Shown here in pieces: positions 26,067-34,927 of a stretch of 64,000 nt of DNA. The translations under genes were made by a program, and so were the position numbers. Origin of the DNA: Maricaulis maris (GTDB lineage Bacteria > Pseudomonadota > Alphaproteobacteria > Caulobacterales > Maricaulaceae); NCBI RefSeq assembly GCF_003634045.1, contig NZ_RBIM01000007.1, forward strand, positions 151,403 to 215,402, in the 5' to 3' direction. Numbering within the stretch: the stretch's first letter is position 1; each line of letters begins with the position of its first letter. Below the pieces are notes generated by a model, which saw only the letters and a list, made by a program, of their open reading frames with translations, was not told where the DNA came from and searched no databases.

Positions 26067-27437
26067 ATGACCTGGTCTCCCCAATCCTGGCGCGCAAAGC
26101 CCGTCAGCCAGATGCCCACCTACAAGGATCAAGCGAAGCTGGAGGCGGTGCTCGACGAGCTGTCCGCCCGTCCGGCGCTGGTCTTTGCCGGTGAAGCGCG
26201 GCGCTTGCGTCGCCAGCTGGCAGACGTCAGCGCGGGCCGGGCCTTCCTGTTGCAGGGCGGTGATTGCGCGGAGAGTTTCAAGGAATTCTCCACCGAGGGC
26301 GTGCGCGACACCTTCCGGGTGCTGTTGCAGATGGCGGTGGTGATGACCTTCGCCGCCTCCAAGCCGATCGTGAAAGTCGGCCGGATTGCCGGCCAGTTCG
26401 CCAAGCCGCGCTCCTCCGACACCGAGACCATCGACGGCGTGACCCTGCCCAGCTATCGCGGCGACAGCGTCAATGGTCCCGAATTCACTGCCGAGGCCCG
26501 CGAGCCGGATCCGCAACGCCTGATCCGCTCCTATGACCAGTCGGCGTCGACACTGAACCTGCTGCGGGCCTTTGCGTCCGGCGGTTATGCCGATCTGCAC
26601 AATGTCCACCAATGGACCCAGGACTTCGTCAGCGACAGTCCGGCTGCCGAACGTTATGCCGAGACCGCGACCCGTATCTCCGAAGCCCTGGCCTTCATGA
26701 AGGCCTGTGGCATCGGCCGTGACAGTGCGCCATCGCTGGAAGCGGTCGACTTCTTCACCAGCCACGAAGCGCTGCACCTGCCTTTCGAGCAGGCGCTGAC
26801 CCGCCGCGATCCCAATACCGGGCAATGGTATGCCACGTCGGCGCACATGATCTGGACCGGGGAGCGCACCCGTCAGCTTGACGGCGCCCATGTCGAATAT
26901 GCCCGCGGCATTTCAAATCCGGTCGGCGTCAAATGCGGTCCGACCATGCAGCCCGACGATCTGCTGCCGCTGATTGATGCCCTCAATCCGGACAATGAGG
27001 CCGGGCGCCTTGTTCTGATCGTGCGCATGGGCGCGGACAATGTCCGCAACAACCTGCCCAAACTGGCGGCAGCGGTGACCAAGGCCGGCCGCAATGTGGT
27101 CTGGTCGTCCGATCCGATGCACGGCAATACCCACAAGACCGGCAATGGCTACAAGACGCGCGATTTCGATCGTATCCTGCTGGAGCTCGAGAGCTTCATG
27201 GATGTGCTCTACGCCGAGGGGGCTTATCCCGGTGGCGTGCATTTCGAGATGACCGGCCGTGACGTCACCGAGTGCGTCGGCGGCGCCAAGACGGTCACCG
27301 AGGCCGATCTGGCGGCGCGCTATCACACCCATTGCGATCCGCGCCTCAATGCCGACCAGGCCCTCGACATGGCCTTCCGCATCGCCGAGAGCCTCAAGCG
27401 CGTGCGCGGCAATAACTCCGCCGCCAACGCGGCCTGA
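26067..27437 (+). CDS. aroG: Class II 3-deoxy-7-phosphoheptulonate synthase (DAHP synthase)
   Basis: 456 residues, the plant/Mycobacterium-type class II enzyme, first step of the shikimate pathway (PEP plus erythrose 4-phosphate). Recognised from [46 protein letters not shown] (metal Cys), [38 protein letters not shown] and [18 protein letters not shown]. Begins one base after the gor stop codon, so it is probably the last gene of the glmU-gabD-rpiA-gor run. Confidence 0.95.
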   Translation: MTWSPQSWRAKPVSQMPTYKDQAKLEAVLDELSARPALVFAGEARRLRRQLADVSAGRAFLLQGGDCAESFKEFSTEGVRDTFRVLLQMAVVMTFAASKPIVKVGRIAGQFAKPRSSDTETIDGVTLPSYRGDSVNGPEFTAEAREPDPQRLIRSYDQSASTLNLLRAFASGGYADLHNVHQWTQDFVSDSPAAERYAETATRISEALAFMKACGIGRDSAPSLEAVDFFTSHEALHLPFEQALTRRDPNTGQWYATSAHMIWTGERTRQLDGAHVEYARGISNPVGVKCGPTMQPDDLLPLIDALNPDNEAGRLVLIVRMGADNVRNNLPKLAAAVTKAGRNVVWSSDPMHGNTHKTGNGYKTRDFDRILLELESFMDVLYAEGAYPGGVHFEMTGRDVTECVGGAKTVTEADLAARYHTHCDPRLNADQALDMAFRIAESLKRVRGNNSAANAA

Positions 27438-27483
27438 GACGCGTCTTTCCTCCCCACCGGCGTGGGGAAGAAACCCCAAAGAA

Positions 27484-27515
27484 AAACGCCGCCCGGAGAT
27501 ATCCGGGCGGCGTTT
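27484..27515. terminator. Bidirectional terminator between DAHP synthase and HU genes
   Basis: AAACGCCGCCCGG (27484-27496) and CCGGGCGGCGTTT (27503-27515) form a 13-bp perfect stem with a 6-base loop. It has A-rich sequence on the left and T on the right and serves the two convergent genes. Confidence 0.8.
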
Positions 27516-27541
27516 CGCTTAATCAGGACCCGATGGACTGA

Positions 27542-27808
27542 TTAGATGTCTTTCAGGGCAGCCGCCGGACGGAAAGCCGCCTGGGTGCGAGCCTTGGACA
27601 TCATCGTTTCGCCGGTGCGCGGATTGCGCACTTCACGGGCTTCACGGTGCTTCGCATAGAAGGTGCCGAAGCCAGCGATCTGGACGCTGTCGTTTTCCTT
27701 GACCGAGCCGACGATGGCTTCGATGGCGGAATCCACAGCTTCACCCGCTTGGGCGCGGGACAGGCCGGTCTTCTCGGAGACGGCTTTGGCGAGATCAGAC
27801 TTGTTCAT
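27542..27808 (-). CDS. hup: HU family DNA-binding protein
   Basis: 88 residues from ATG 27808 (MNKSDLAKAVSEK). Nucleoid protein: helical dimer part SRAQAGEAVDSAIEAIVGSV, core IAGFGTFYAKHREARE and beta arm signature RNPRTGETMMSKARTQAAF, which inserts in the minor groove; KALKDI-like ending. Preceded by GGGGGAACCC-like purine-rich sequence. The 204-base gap upstream (27809-28012) is the promoter side shared with the divergent small membrane protein. Confidence 0.93.
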   Translation of the reverse strand: MNKSDLAKAVSEKTGLSRAQAGEAVDSAIEAIVGSVKENDSVQIAGFGTFYAKHREAREVRNPRTGETMMSKARTQAAFRPAAALKDI

Positions 27809-28012
27809 AGGGTTCCCCCCAGTTGTTCGCGGTCCGGCAAGCACGGTCATCGTATCCGTCCGGTTGCCGCGTGTTCGTTGACGGTCCATCAAGGCCAAGA
27901 ACTGCCCATGATTGCAAGCTGCAACAGGCGAATCCGGGCCAAATCGCTGCAATTTCCCCGGTAAATCACGGTTTTTCACAGCTCGGCCCCCAAATTGCGT
28001 ACATTCCACAGC

Positions 28013-28201
28013 ATGTATCAGGGTGAACCGCATCATAACGCGCCGGTCGCGAATCGTCCGATTCGCATGCTCCCGTTCGCACTTGCAGCAGGTTTGGGCG
28101 CGTATGTGCTCGCGCTTCTCGCAGGTGCGGGGGAGACGTGGGCGCCGGTCCTTGCCGCAATTGCCGCCGGTTGGACACTGGGCCGACTGACCCGGCGCTA
28201 G
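28013..28201 (+). CDS. Possible small membrane protein
   Basis: 62 residues from ATG 28013: a polar N-terminus, then one or two hydrophobic segments (MLPFALAAGLGAYVLALLAG and APVLAAIAAGWTLGRL). No known domain. The length, divergent position to HU and good hydrophobic pattern are the only support; a chance frame is possible in GC-rich DNA. Confidence 0.45.
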   Translation: MYQGEPHHNAPVANRPIRMLPFALAAGLGAYVLALLAGAGETWAPVLAAIAAGWTLGRLTRR

Positions 28202-28271
28202 CGATCACAAGAGCGCCGGGGTCGGGCAGGGGCACGGTTCCGGAATCCCGGACACCGCGCCCCGTCCGTCA

Positions 28272-29267
28272 TCAGATCTTGACCAGCATCTTGCCGGTGT
28301 TCTGACCGGTGAAGAGGCCCGAGAAGGCAGCGGGGGCCTGGTCGATACCCTCCATCACGGTCTCGGCCGGCTTGATCTTGCCGGCGGCCATCCAGGCTCC
28401 GAGATCCTTCACGAAGTCGCCGAACATGTCGGCATGGTCGGAGACGATGAAGCCGCGAATGGTCAGCGACTTGCCGACGATCTGGGTGAGATTGTCGGGC
28501 AGGGTCGCGGCGCCGGTATCATTATAGCGCTGGATCATGCCGCAGGCGGCCATGCGGCCTTTCGGACGCAGGGAGTTGAGCGCTGCGGTGAAATGCGTGC
28601 CGCCGATATTCTCGAAATAGCCATCAACCCCATTGGGGGCGACTTCGGCGATGGCAGCGGTGAGATTGTCGGTCGCCTTGTAGTCGACGACATGATCGGC
28701 GCCGAGCGATTTGACGAAGGCGCATTTCTCCGCCCCGCCGGCCGTGGCAATGACGGTGGCGCCTATCGCCTTGGCGAACTGCACGCCCGAGGTGCCGACC
28801 GCGCCGGCGCCGCCGGACATCCACAGGGTCTCGCCGGCCTGCAGGTCAATCATCCGCTTGATCCCGACATAGGCGGTCAGGCCCGGCATGCCGGCAATGC
28901 CCAGGAAGGCCTGCGGCGGCAGCACCGAGGTGTCGATCTTGGTCAGCGCCTGGCCGGGCGCAACATAGCCCTCGCGCCAGCCGAACATGGAGGAGACATG
29001 ATCGCCCGGCTTCAGCCCGTCGAAATTGCTCTCGATGACTTCGCCGACGGCCCCGCCTTCCATCACCTTGCCGAGTTCGAACGGCCCGATATAGGTGCGC
29101 ACGCCGCTCATGCGGCCGCGCATATACGGATCGACCGAGATGAAGAGATTGCGGACCAGGACTTCGCCCGGGCCCGGCGCGGGGATGTCTGTCTCCACGA
29201 CGTCGTAGTATTTCGGATCCGGTGCGCCTTTGAGATAGGCATTCAGGTGGATTTCACGCGATTTCAT
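28272..29267 (-). CDS. Zinc-independent NADP-dependent oxidoreductase (medium-chain family)
   Basis: 331 residues from ATG 29267. MDR superfamily of the leukotriene B4 12-hydroxydehydrogenase/curcumin reductase type: ISVDPYMRGRMSGVRTY near the N-terminus, GMPGLTAYVGIKRMIDLQAG, the cofactor motif MSGGAGAVGTSGVQFAKAIG, FENIGGTHFTAALNSL and MLVKI at the end. No zinc ligands. Reduces alkenal/one double bonds with NADPH; the natural substrate is unknown. Single gene, close to a convergently unrelated membrane protein gene upstream (22 bases). Confidence 0.87.
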   Translation of the reverse strand: MKSREIHLNAYLKGAPDPKYYDVVETDIPAPGPGEVLVRNLFISVDPYMRGRMSGVRTYIGPFELGKVMEGGAVGEVIESNFDGLKPGDHVSSMFGWREGYVAPGQALTKIDTSVLPPQAFLGIAGMPGLTAYVGIKRMIDLQAGETLWMSGGAGAVGTSGVQFAKAIGATVIATAGGAEKCAFVKSLGADHVVDYKATDNLTAAIAEVAPNGVDGYFENIGGTHFTAALNSLRPKGRMAACGMIQRYNDTGAATLPDNLTQIVGKSLTIRGFIVSDHADMFGDFVKDLGAWMAAGKIKPAETVMEGIDQAPAAFSGLFTGQNTGKMLVKI

Positions 29268-29288
29268 CAACCAACTCCCGTTTCTTTC

Positions 29289-30113
29289 TTATGATGTGGA
29301 CATTTCTGCAAAAACTTCCGGCGAAATGAGCGCCATGAAATGCAGGCCGAACTCGTTCTCCAACACCCAGTCGATGGTGATGAAGGTGCCGATCATGGTG
29401 ATCAACATCGTGATCGGCAAAAGCGCAACCAGCCCGGCGAGGCGCAGGCCCAGTGCGATCATCGACCGGCCGTAGAAATGGGCCAGCATGACACCCGCGA
29501 TGATGAAGAAGGCGAGCAGCGCGATCAACATGCCGCCCGCAATGCCGAAGGCGCCCAAAGTGTGCAGGGGGATGAGCGCGATCATCACGATGAAGCTGGC
29601 ATTGGTCGCGACCAGGTAGATTTGCAAATGGCCCCAGAGCGGCGTCGACGGCCGGTAGAGTTTGAGCGCGATCAGGTAGGGCAGGGATGACAGGGCGGTG
29701 ATGGGCCACAGCGTGATCGACTGGATGGCCTGAAGCTTGTCTTCAACCCGTTGAAAGGTCAGCGGCGTTTCGAAGTCGACGCGGGCCGAGGCGAGCCAGG
29801 CCGCAATGTCGAGATCGGCGTCCGACGCCGTCATCGATTCCAGCGTCGCCGTGAGTGGGGTTCCGAACAGGGCGGCGACGACAAACTGGAAAGAGAAGAG
29901 GGCGATGAAAACCCGGATCGGCGACAGGTAAAGCGCATAGTCACGTGACATGCCGGCCGTCGCGACCGCGACGGGTTTGAGAAAACAGTCGCGCATGGTC
30001 CGGAAAATCCGGGCATCGACGTCAAAGACCGCGATGGACAGGGAATCGAGCGGCGTATCGCTGTCTTTTGCGCGCTTGGCGCCGTCAATCTCTTGTCTGT
30101 CTGGCACGCGCAT
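29289..30113 (-). CDS. Multi-span membrane protein of unknown function
   Basis: About 274 residues from ATG 30113 (MRVPDRQEIDG); another ATG is at 30131. A cytoplasmic N-terminal segment with IFRTMRDCFLKP and GMSRDYALYLSPIRVFIAL, followed by a first span and four or so further spans (about residues 160-270). The RTM...KP...YLSPIRVF pattern resembles DUF3667 proteins but the zinc ribbon of that family is absent; this link is tentative. Probably co-transcribed with the reductase downstream. Confidence 0.6.
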   Translation of the reverse strand: MRVPDRQEIDGAKRAKDSDTPLDSLSIAVFDVDARIFRTMRDCFLKPVAVATAGMSRDYALYLSPIRVFIALFSFQFVVAALFGTPLTATLESMTASDADLDIAAWLASARVDFETPLTFQRVEDKLQAIQSITLWPITALSSLPYLIALKLYRPSTPLWGHLQIYLVATNASFIVMIALIPLHTLGAFGIAGGMLIALLAFFIIAGVMLAHFYGRSMIALGLRLAGLVALLPITMLITMIGTFITIDWVLENEFGLHFMALISPEVFAEMSTS

Positions 30114-30291
30114 CCCCCATATTCGCGTCATCCTAGGCCTCGCGCCGGTCGGTGCAAGCCGGGATTGCCGGACCTGATCGGCTTGTCGGCAGTGCCTGCC
30201 CTGCAATTGCCCGAAACAAGTGGTGATGCATGTCCCGCTTGATCGTGGCGGCGGCAACGCTATTCACGGCGCCATCAAAAGAGGTGAGTTC

Positions 30292-31221
30292 ATGGCTTCC
30301 AAATCCCGCATCCTTCGGACCGGCGTTGTCGGCGCCGGCGTGTTCGGCGGCTTCCACGCGTCGAAATACGCCGCCAATGAGCGGGTCGAGCTGGTTGGGG
30401 TCTACGAGCCTGATCTCGAGCGCGCCAAGGCGCTGGCTGAAAAACATGGCGCAAAGGGCTTCGACAATTTTGCCGCCTTTCTGGCCGGGGTTGATGCCAT
30501 CACGGTCGCCAGCCCGGCCGTGCACCATTTCGAGGCCGCCGCCACCGCGCTTGCCATGGGCAAGCATGTCCTCGTGGAAAAGCCGATTGCCTCCTCGGTG
30601 GAAGAGGCGCGCGAGCTGATCTCGCTGGCCGCCAAACATGGCTGCGTGCTCCAGGTCGGTCACCAGGAGCGCTTCGTGTTTAACGCCATGGGGCTGTTTG
30701 CAGTTGACGCGACGCCGACGAAGATCACCGCCAGCCGCATGGGTCCGGCTTCGGATCGCTGTCTCGATGTCTCGGTCACGCTGGATCTGATGGTGCATGA
30801 TCTCGATCTGGTGATTGCGCTGTCCGGTAGCGCTGTGAAATCGGTCACCGGCGAAGTGGACAAGGGGCGGTTTGACCATCCCGACATCGCCAAGGCGCAT
30901 CTGGTGTTCGACAATGGCTGTGAGGCGGAACTCGTCGCGAGCCGTGTCCACCACGAGCGCGACCGCAAGATGAAGGTCGAGTATGAGGCCGGCGTCCTGG
31001 AGATCGATTTCGTGGCCAAGACCTTCAGCAACACGACGCCCTACGCGCTCAATCCGGACTTCGCCGAGAGCGCGACCGCGAAGGACAGTCTGGGCGCCAA
31101 TGTGAACGCTTTCATCGCGTCAGTGCTCGACGGGGCGCCGGTTGCGGTGCCGGGTATTGCCGGCCTGCGGGCGCTGGATGCAGCGCGGGCGATCGATGGC
31201 GCGCGCACTTACGGCTCCTGA
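30292..31221 (+). CDS. Gfo/Idh/MocA family oxidoreductase
   Basis: 309 residues from ATG 30292, with AGAGGTGAG upstream. Rossmann N-terminal domain: TGVVGAGVFGGFHASKYAA, DAITVASPAVHHFEAAATAL and GKHVLVEKPIASS with the EKP Lys that is catalytic in this family. The C-terminal alpha/beta domain has VHDLDLVIAL and a basic ASRVHHERDRKMKVEY stretch. Uses NAD(P) on a sugar or related alcohol; the substrate is unknown. It precedes nadE by 52 bases on the same strand. Confidence 0.88.
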   Translation: MASKSRILRTGVVGAGVFGGFHASKYAANERVELVGVYEPDLERAKALAEKHGAKGFDNFAAFLAGVDAITVASPAVHHFEAAATALAMGKHVLVEKPIASSVEEARELISLAAKHGCVLQVGHQERFVFNAMGLFAVDATPTKITASRMGPASDRCLDVSVTLDLMVHDLDLVIALSGSAVKSVTGEVDKGRFDHPDIAKAHLVFDNGCEAELVASRVHHERDRKMKVEYEAGVLEIDFVAKTFSNTTPYALNPDFAESATAKDSLGANVNAFIASVLDGAPVAVPGIAGLRALDAARAIDGARTYGS

Positions 31222-31273
31222 TCCTGTTGCGCGACGACTTGCAGAGGCCCGCGGCGCGGTCTAAATCGCGGCC

Positions 31274-32932
31274 ATGACAGATCGCATCATTCTCGTCACC
31301 GCCCAGCTCAACCCGGTTGTCGGGGATGTTGCGGGCAATCTGGCCAAGGCCCGCGCGGCCCACGCCGAGGCGCGGACGCGTCGCGGCGACATGGTGATCT
31401 TTCCCGAGATGTTCCTGATGGGTTATCCGCCCGAGGACCTCGTGCTCAAACCCTCCGCCGTCGAAGCCTGCCGCGAGGCGCTGGAGATGCTGGCCGCTGC
31501 GACGCGCGACGGCCCGGCCATCCTGATCGGTCTGCCCTGGCGCCAGAACAAGCGTCTGCACAACGCGGTGGCGTTGTTGGACAAGGGCCAGCTGGTGGCC
31601 CTGCGTTTCAAGCATGAGCTGCCGAATTACGCCGTGTTCGACGAAAAGCGTGTCTTCGAGCCCGGGCCGCTGCCCGACATCGTCAAATGGCGCGGCATCA
31701 GGCTCGGCCTGCCGATCTGCGAGGATTTGTGGTTGGACGCCGTGCCACAGGCGCTGATCGACAAGGGCGCCGAGATGATCATCACGATCAATGGCTCGCC
31801 CTGGCGCCGCACCATTGAACGTGAGCGCAAGCACGCCTTTGCGACCTGGTTTGATCGTTGGCCCGGACCCAAAGCCATGGTTTTTGTCAACCAGATCGGC
31901 GGCCAGGACGAGCTGGTCTTCGACGGCGCCTCCTTCTCGCGTGACAGTGAGGGCCGAGAGGTCCAGCGCCTGCCGGCCTTCGAGGAATGTCTCGATGCCG
32001 TAGAATGGGTGAAAACCGACAAGGGCTGGTTCGGCGCCGGAGGCCAGATCGTGTCCGTCAAGTCGGGCCTCGAGGCGGACTGGAAAGCGATGACCCGTGC
32101 CCTGCGGGATTATATCGACAAGAACGGCTTTCCGGGTGTCGTGCTGGGCATGTCCGGCGGGATCGACAGTGCCATTTCGGCGGCGATCGCGGTTGACGCG
32201 CTCGGACCGGACAAGGTGTGGGCGGTGATGATGCCGTCGAAATATACCAGCCAGGAAAGCTTCGAGGACGCCAAGGCCTGCGCCGAGGCGCTGGGCATCC
32301 GCTATGACATCATCGATGTTGAGCCGACCATTGCCTCCTTCAACGCCATCCTGTCGACGCCCTTCAAGGGCACCCAGCCGGACACGACCGAGGAAAACCT
32401 GCAATCGCGTGCCCGCGGCGTGGTGCTGATGGCGCTGTCCAACAAGTTCGGCCCGATGGTGCTGTCGACCGGCAACAAGTCGGAAATGGCGGTTGGCTAT
32501 GCCACCCTCTATGGCGACATGAATGGCGGCTATAACGCCCTCAAGGACATCTACAAGACGGAAGTCTTCGAACTCGCCTGGTGGCGCAATTCGGCCAATC
32601 ACCAGGTCGGTCTCGGTCCGGTCGGCCAGGTCATTCCCGAGCGTATCATCACCAAGCCGCCCTCGGCCGAACTCGCCGAAGACCAGACCGACCAGGACAG
32701 CCTGCCGCCCTATGACGTGCTCGACGCCATTCTCTACGGTCTCGTCGAGGAAGAGCGCTCGGTCCGCGAGCTGGTCGCCGACGGCCATGACGAAGCCGAA
32801 GTCAAACGCATCGAAAACCTGCTCTACCGCGCCGAATACAAACGCCGCCAGGCCCCGCCGGGCGTCAAGATCGGCCCCAAGAATTTCGGGCGAGATCGGC
32901 GTTATCCGATTACGAACCACTTTCGGAATTAG
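31274..32932 (+). CDS. nadE: Glutamine-dependent NAD+ synthetase
   Basis: 552 residues. N-terminal nitrilase-type glutaminase (about 1-260): catalytic Glu in VIFPEMFLMGYPPEDL, Lys near FKHELPNYAVFDEKR, Cys in GLPICEDLW. C-terminal synthetase: ATP pyrophosphatase P-loop VLGMSGGIDSAISAAI, AVMMPSKYTSQES, NLQSRARGVVLMALSN, STGNKSEMAVGY, YGDMNGGYNALKDIYKTEV, PPSAEL and the KRRQAPPGVKIGPKNFGRDR ending. Makes NAD from deamido-NAD with ammonia channelled from glutamine. Confidence 0.95.
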   Translation: MTDRIILVTAQLNPVVGDVAGNLAKARAAHAEARTRRGDMVIFPEMFLMGYPPEDLVLKPSAVEACREALEMLAAATRDGPAILIGLPWRQNKRLHNAVALLDKGQLVALRFKHELPNYAVFDEKRVFEPGPLPDIVKWRGIRLGLPICEDLWLDAVPQALIDKGAEMIITINGSPWRRTIERERKHAFATWFDRWPGPKAMVFVNQIGGQDELVFDGASFSRDSEGREVQRLPAFEECLDAVEWVKTDKGWFGAGGQIVSVKSGLEADWKAMTRALRDYIDKNGFPGVVLGMSGGIDSAISAAIAVDALGPDKVWAVMMPSKYTSQESFEDAKACAEALGIRYDIIDVEPTIASFNAILSTPFKGTQPDTTEENLQSRARGVVLMALSNKFGPMVLSTGNKSEMAVGYATLYGDMNGGYNALKDIYKTEVFELAWWRNSANHQVGLGPVGQVIPERIITKPPSAELAEDQTDQDSLPPYDVLDAILYGLVEEERSVRELVADGHDEAEVKRIENLLYRAEYKRRQAPPGVKIGPKNFGRDRRYPITNHFRN

Positions 32933-32971
32933 GGGCGAGACCCGCCGGCGCGCGCTGGCGCGTACTCGAGC

Positions 32972-33071
32972 CATTTTTCCCGGGCGCAGACCCGGGACCC
33001 ACAGATGCTTCCGGCAAGCGATGAGTCTCACGTCGGTCCCGGATCGCGCTGACGCGCGTCCGGGAAAAATG
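32972..33071 (+). repeat. Interspersed repeat, family C, copy 2
   Basis: Same ends as C1: CATTTTTCCCG (32972) and CGGGAAAAATG (33061-33071). Inner CCCGGGACC, then GGCAAGCGATGAGTCTC and CGTCGGTCCCGGATCGCGC. The middle hairpin is CGGGCGCAGACCCG here and CCCCGCAAAAGCGGGG in C1, so the variable part lies in the first hairpin. Fills the first half of the gene-free stretch 32933-33252. Confidence 0.8.
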
Positions 33072-33127
33072 TACTGTAGTTTCGCGCCCGGCGCGTCCGG
33101 TGCCCGCCACCCCATAATCCGCGTGAG

Positions 33128-33165
33128 AAGCCGCCTGCTGGCTGACAAGCGACGTGTGGATAAGG
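33128..33165 (-). repeat. Possible half copy of family A element
   Basis: GCTGGCTGACAAGCGACGTGTGGAT is close to the complement of the left end of family A (GCTGGCTGACAAGTGATCTATG in copy 1). The inner stems are missing, so it would be a degraded or solo end. Confidence 0.4.
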
Positions 33166-33252
33166 CGCCCAGCGCCACCCCCTGCGTCACCCCGTCACAT
33201 TCGTTGAGTCAGTTATTTCTGTCAAAACAGAAATCAACGAATGGAGGTGGAC

Positions 33253-33864
33253 ATGAAGACGCATGGCAGGCTCCCCCCAGCGCTGGCCCACAATGCCGCC
33301 CGGATGGCGCGGCGGGATGCCGCCCTTGACCGGAAGTCGGGCCGCGGGGCGCCGGGCGCTGGAATCGTCAAGGCCGTGGCCGGGCATGTGACCTGCCCCG
33401 ACGCGCCCAACCCGGTGGTCGCCTGGCTCACCGGTTGCGCCGCGACGGCGCTGACGGGGTATTGGGCGATCGGTGTCGCCAGTCTCGCCGGCGGAGAGAC
33501 TGAAGCCGTTCGCTTTCTGGCGGTCTTGGCCGGCGCGCTGCCAGGGGCCTTGGCTTCTGCCGCGCTGATCGCATTCCTGACCGCCATTCCCATGCCGCTC
33601 CTTGTCCTTGCCGAACGCGCCGCGCACTGGCGTCGCGGCGCGTCGGATTTTCTCACGGCGGCCCTGATGGGCGCGATACTGGCCCAGCTGTTCGGCTGGC
33701 CAATGCTGGACGGTCCGCGCGGCATCGGTCTGACATTGTTCGCGGCTTTCAGCGGCGGTGTTGGCGGTCTGGCTTATTGGCTGGCGGCCGGGAGACCGGG
33801 TCACGAACCAAGTATCAACCGGCCCGATCAGGGCCATGTCGAAGTCCTCGCACGGGGGGATTGA
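33253..33864 (+). CDS. Small membrane protein, tandem paralogue 1
   Basis: 203 residues from ATG 33253 with GGAGG upstream. Basic N-terminus (AARMARRDAALDRKSGRG), then four hydrophobic segments, ending with GLAYWLAAGRPGHEPS. The C-terminal G-x-x-YW-x-x-A-GRP signature, the central long cytoplasmic loop and the four-span layout are shared with the three genes that follow, so this is the first of a tandem family. Function unknown. Slightly longer N-terminus than the others. Confidence 0.6.
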   Translation: MKTHGRLPPALAHNAARMARRDAALDRKSGRGAPGAGIVKAVAGHVTCPDAPNPVVAWLTGCAATALTGYWAIGVASLAGGETEAVRFLAVLAGALPGALASAALIAFLTAIPMPLLVLAERAAHWRRGASDFLTAALMGAILAQLFGWPMLDGPRGIGLTLFAAFSGGVGGLAYWLAAGRPGHEPSINRPDQGHVEVLARGD

Positions 33865-33902
33865 GCGGCGCGCTGCCGATATCACCGGATATGGAGACGA
33901 TG

Positions 33903-34405
33903 ATGGGTTTGTTCAGACGAGCGGTTGGAAAAGCCCCCTGGCGGGCGTTCGCGGCCTGGTTCCTAGCTTGCTATGTCGCGGGCATGGTCCTCAGTGCGGG
34001 CTTCTGGATTGCCACGATGATCTTCGATTGGGAAGTTTTCGAGGTCGTCGTGACCGCGGTAATTGCCGCGCCGCTGGTCGGCGCCTATCTCGGGGTTTTG
34101 TCGCCGCGCTGACAGCCGCGCCGATGCTGGTCCTGACCAGTCTCGTTCGTTGCGTGAAGGCGGGGCGGCCCTGGGCGGACGTCTTGGTCGGCGGTCTGAT
34201 GGGCGCAGCGCTGGTCCAGATCTTTGCCGGCGCCATGATGTTCGGCGCGGGCGAGGCGGAGATGCGCAGCACCGGCCTCGTCCTGACAGCTGGTTTCAGT
34301 CTCGCTGGCGCTATCAGTGGCTGGGTCTACTGGCAGATCGCCGGGCGCCCGCGCCCGCACAACCCGCTGCCGCAGAAAATCGTTCAAGCTCATGTCTTTG
34401 GTTGA
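33903..34405 (+). pseudogene. Small membrane protein, tandem paralogue 2, frameshifted
   Basis: The frame beginning MGLFRRAVGKAPWRAFAAW matches the N-terminus of paralogue 4 (LKRLFGRNPWRAIGAW) for about 64 residues to LVGAYLG, then runs into a stop at 34112. The rest continues in the +1-shifted frame as GFVAALTAAPMLVLTSLVR ... ISGWVYWQIAGRPRPHN ... VQAHVFG, matching paralogue 4 (KARVFD end). The switch lies in the run CGGGGTTTT (34091-34099); one missing G would restore the frame. Either a decayed gene or a sequencing error. Ribosome site GGAG precedes ATGATG. Confidence 0.75.
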
Positions 34406-34432
34406 TAAGACAAGTCCGGGAAGGGGATCATC

Positions 34433-34870
34433 ATGACCACACCGACACGCCCGCCACTGAGCCTTGCCGGCTCGATGCGCAATGTCCTGGCCTGGCTCGC
34501 CGCCGCTGTCGCGTCCGGCCTGACGGTCGTCATCGGCTTGGCTTTGCTGGCAGTCATCGAGGCGGAAGGCGGTGTCGAGGCCGAGGCCGAATTCCTGCAG
34601 GCCCTGGTCCCGGGGAGCCTGTTCATCGGCGGCTATATCGCGGTCCTGACCGCCCTCCCGACGGTGATCCTGACCTGGGTCCGGCGCTGGCGCGGCTGGT
34701 ACGGCCTGCCCGTTCACCTCGTCATGGGCGCCCTGACCGGCGGCGCCGCCATCCAGCTTTTCGGATTTCCGCTCTCCTACGGGCTGGAAGGCCTGCCGAT
34801 GACCGGTTTCTTCGCAGCGACCGGACTGGTCGGCGGCGCGGTTTACTGGCGGCTGTCGGTGCGGCCATAA
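34433..34870 (+). CDS. Small membrane protein, tandem paralogue 3
   Basis: 145 residues, ATG with GGGAAGGGG-like purines upstream. Four spans: about 20-40, 62-84, 95-115 and 125-143. Ends GAVYWRLSVRP, a shortened version of the shared YWRLAGRP signature. The connection LTWVRRWRGWYGLPVHLVMG corresponds to LVSLFRGLKWPRPLSELIAG in paralogue 4. Function unknown. Co-directional with its relatives, gaps of 27-60 bases, so probably one operon. Confidence 0.65.
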   Translation: MTTPTRPPLSLAGSMRNVLAWLAAAVASGLTVVIGLALLAVIEAEGGVEAEAEFLQALVPGSLFIGGYIAVLTALPTVILTWVRRWRGWYGLPVHLVMGALTGGAAIQLFGFPLSYGLEGLPMTGFFAATGLVGGAVYWRLSVRP

Positions 34871-34927
34871 TTCGGGCGTGGGCGGTCGCTTGAGTGTGGT
34901 CCGTCGCCCTGCAGGAGATCGTCCGCC

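Noticed and set aside
31112..33190. Long minus-strand open frame opposite nadE (692 codons)
   Set aside because: It is the antisense shadow of nadE, which has a full set of catalytic motifs. Low-complexity arginine/glycine/histidine-rich composition and lack of a domain confirm this.
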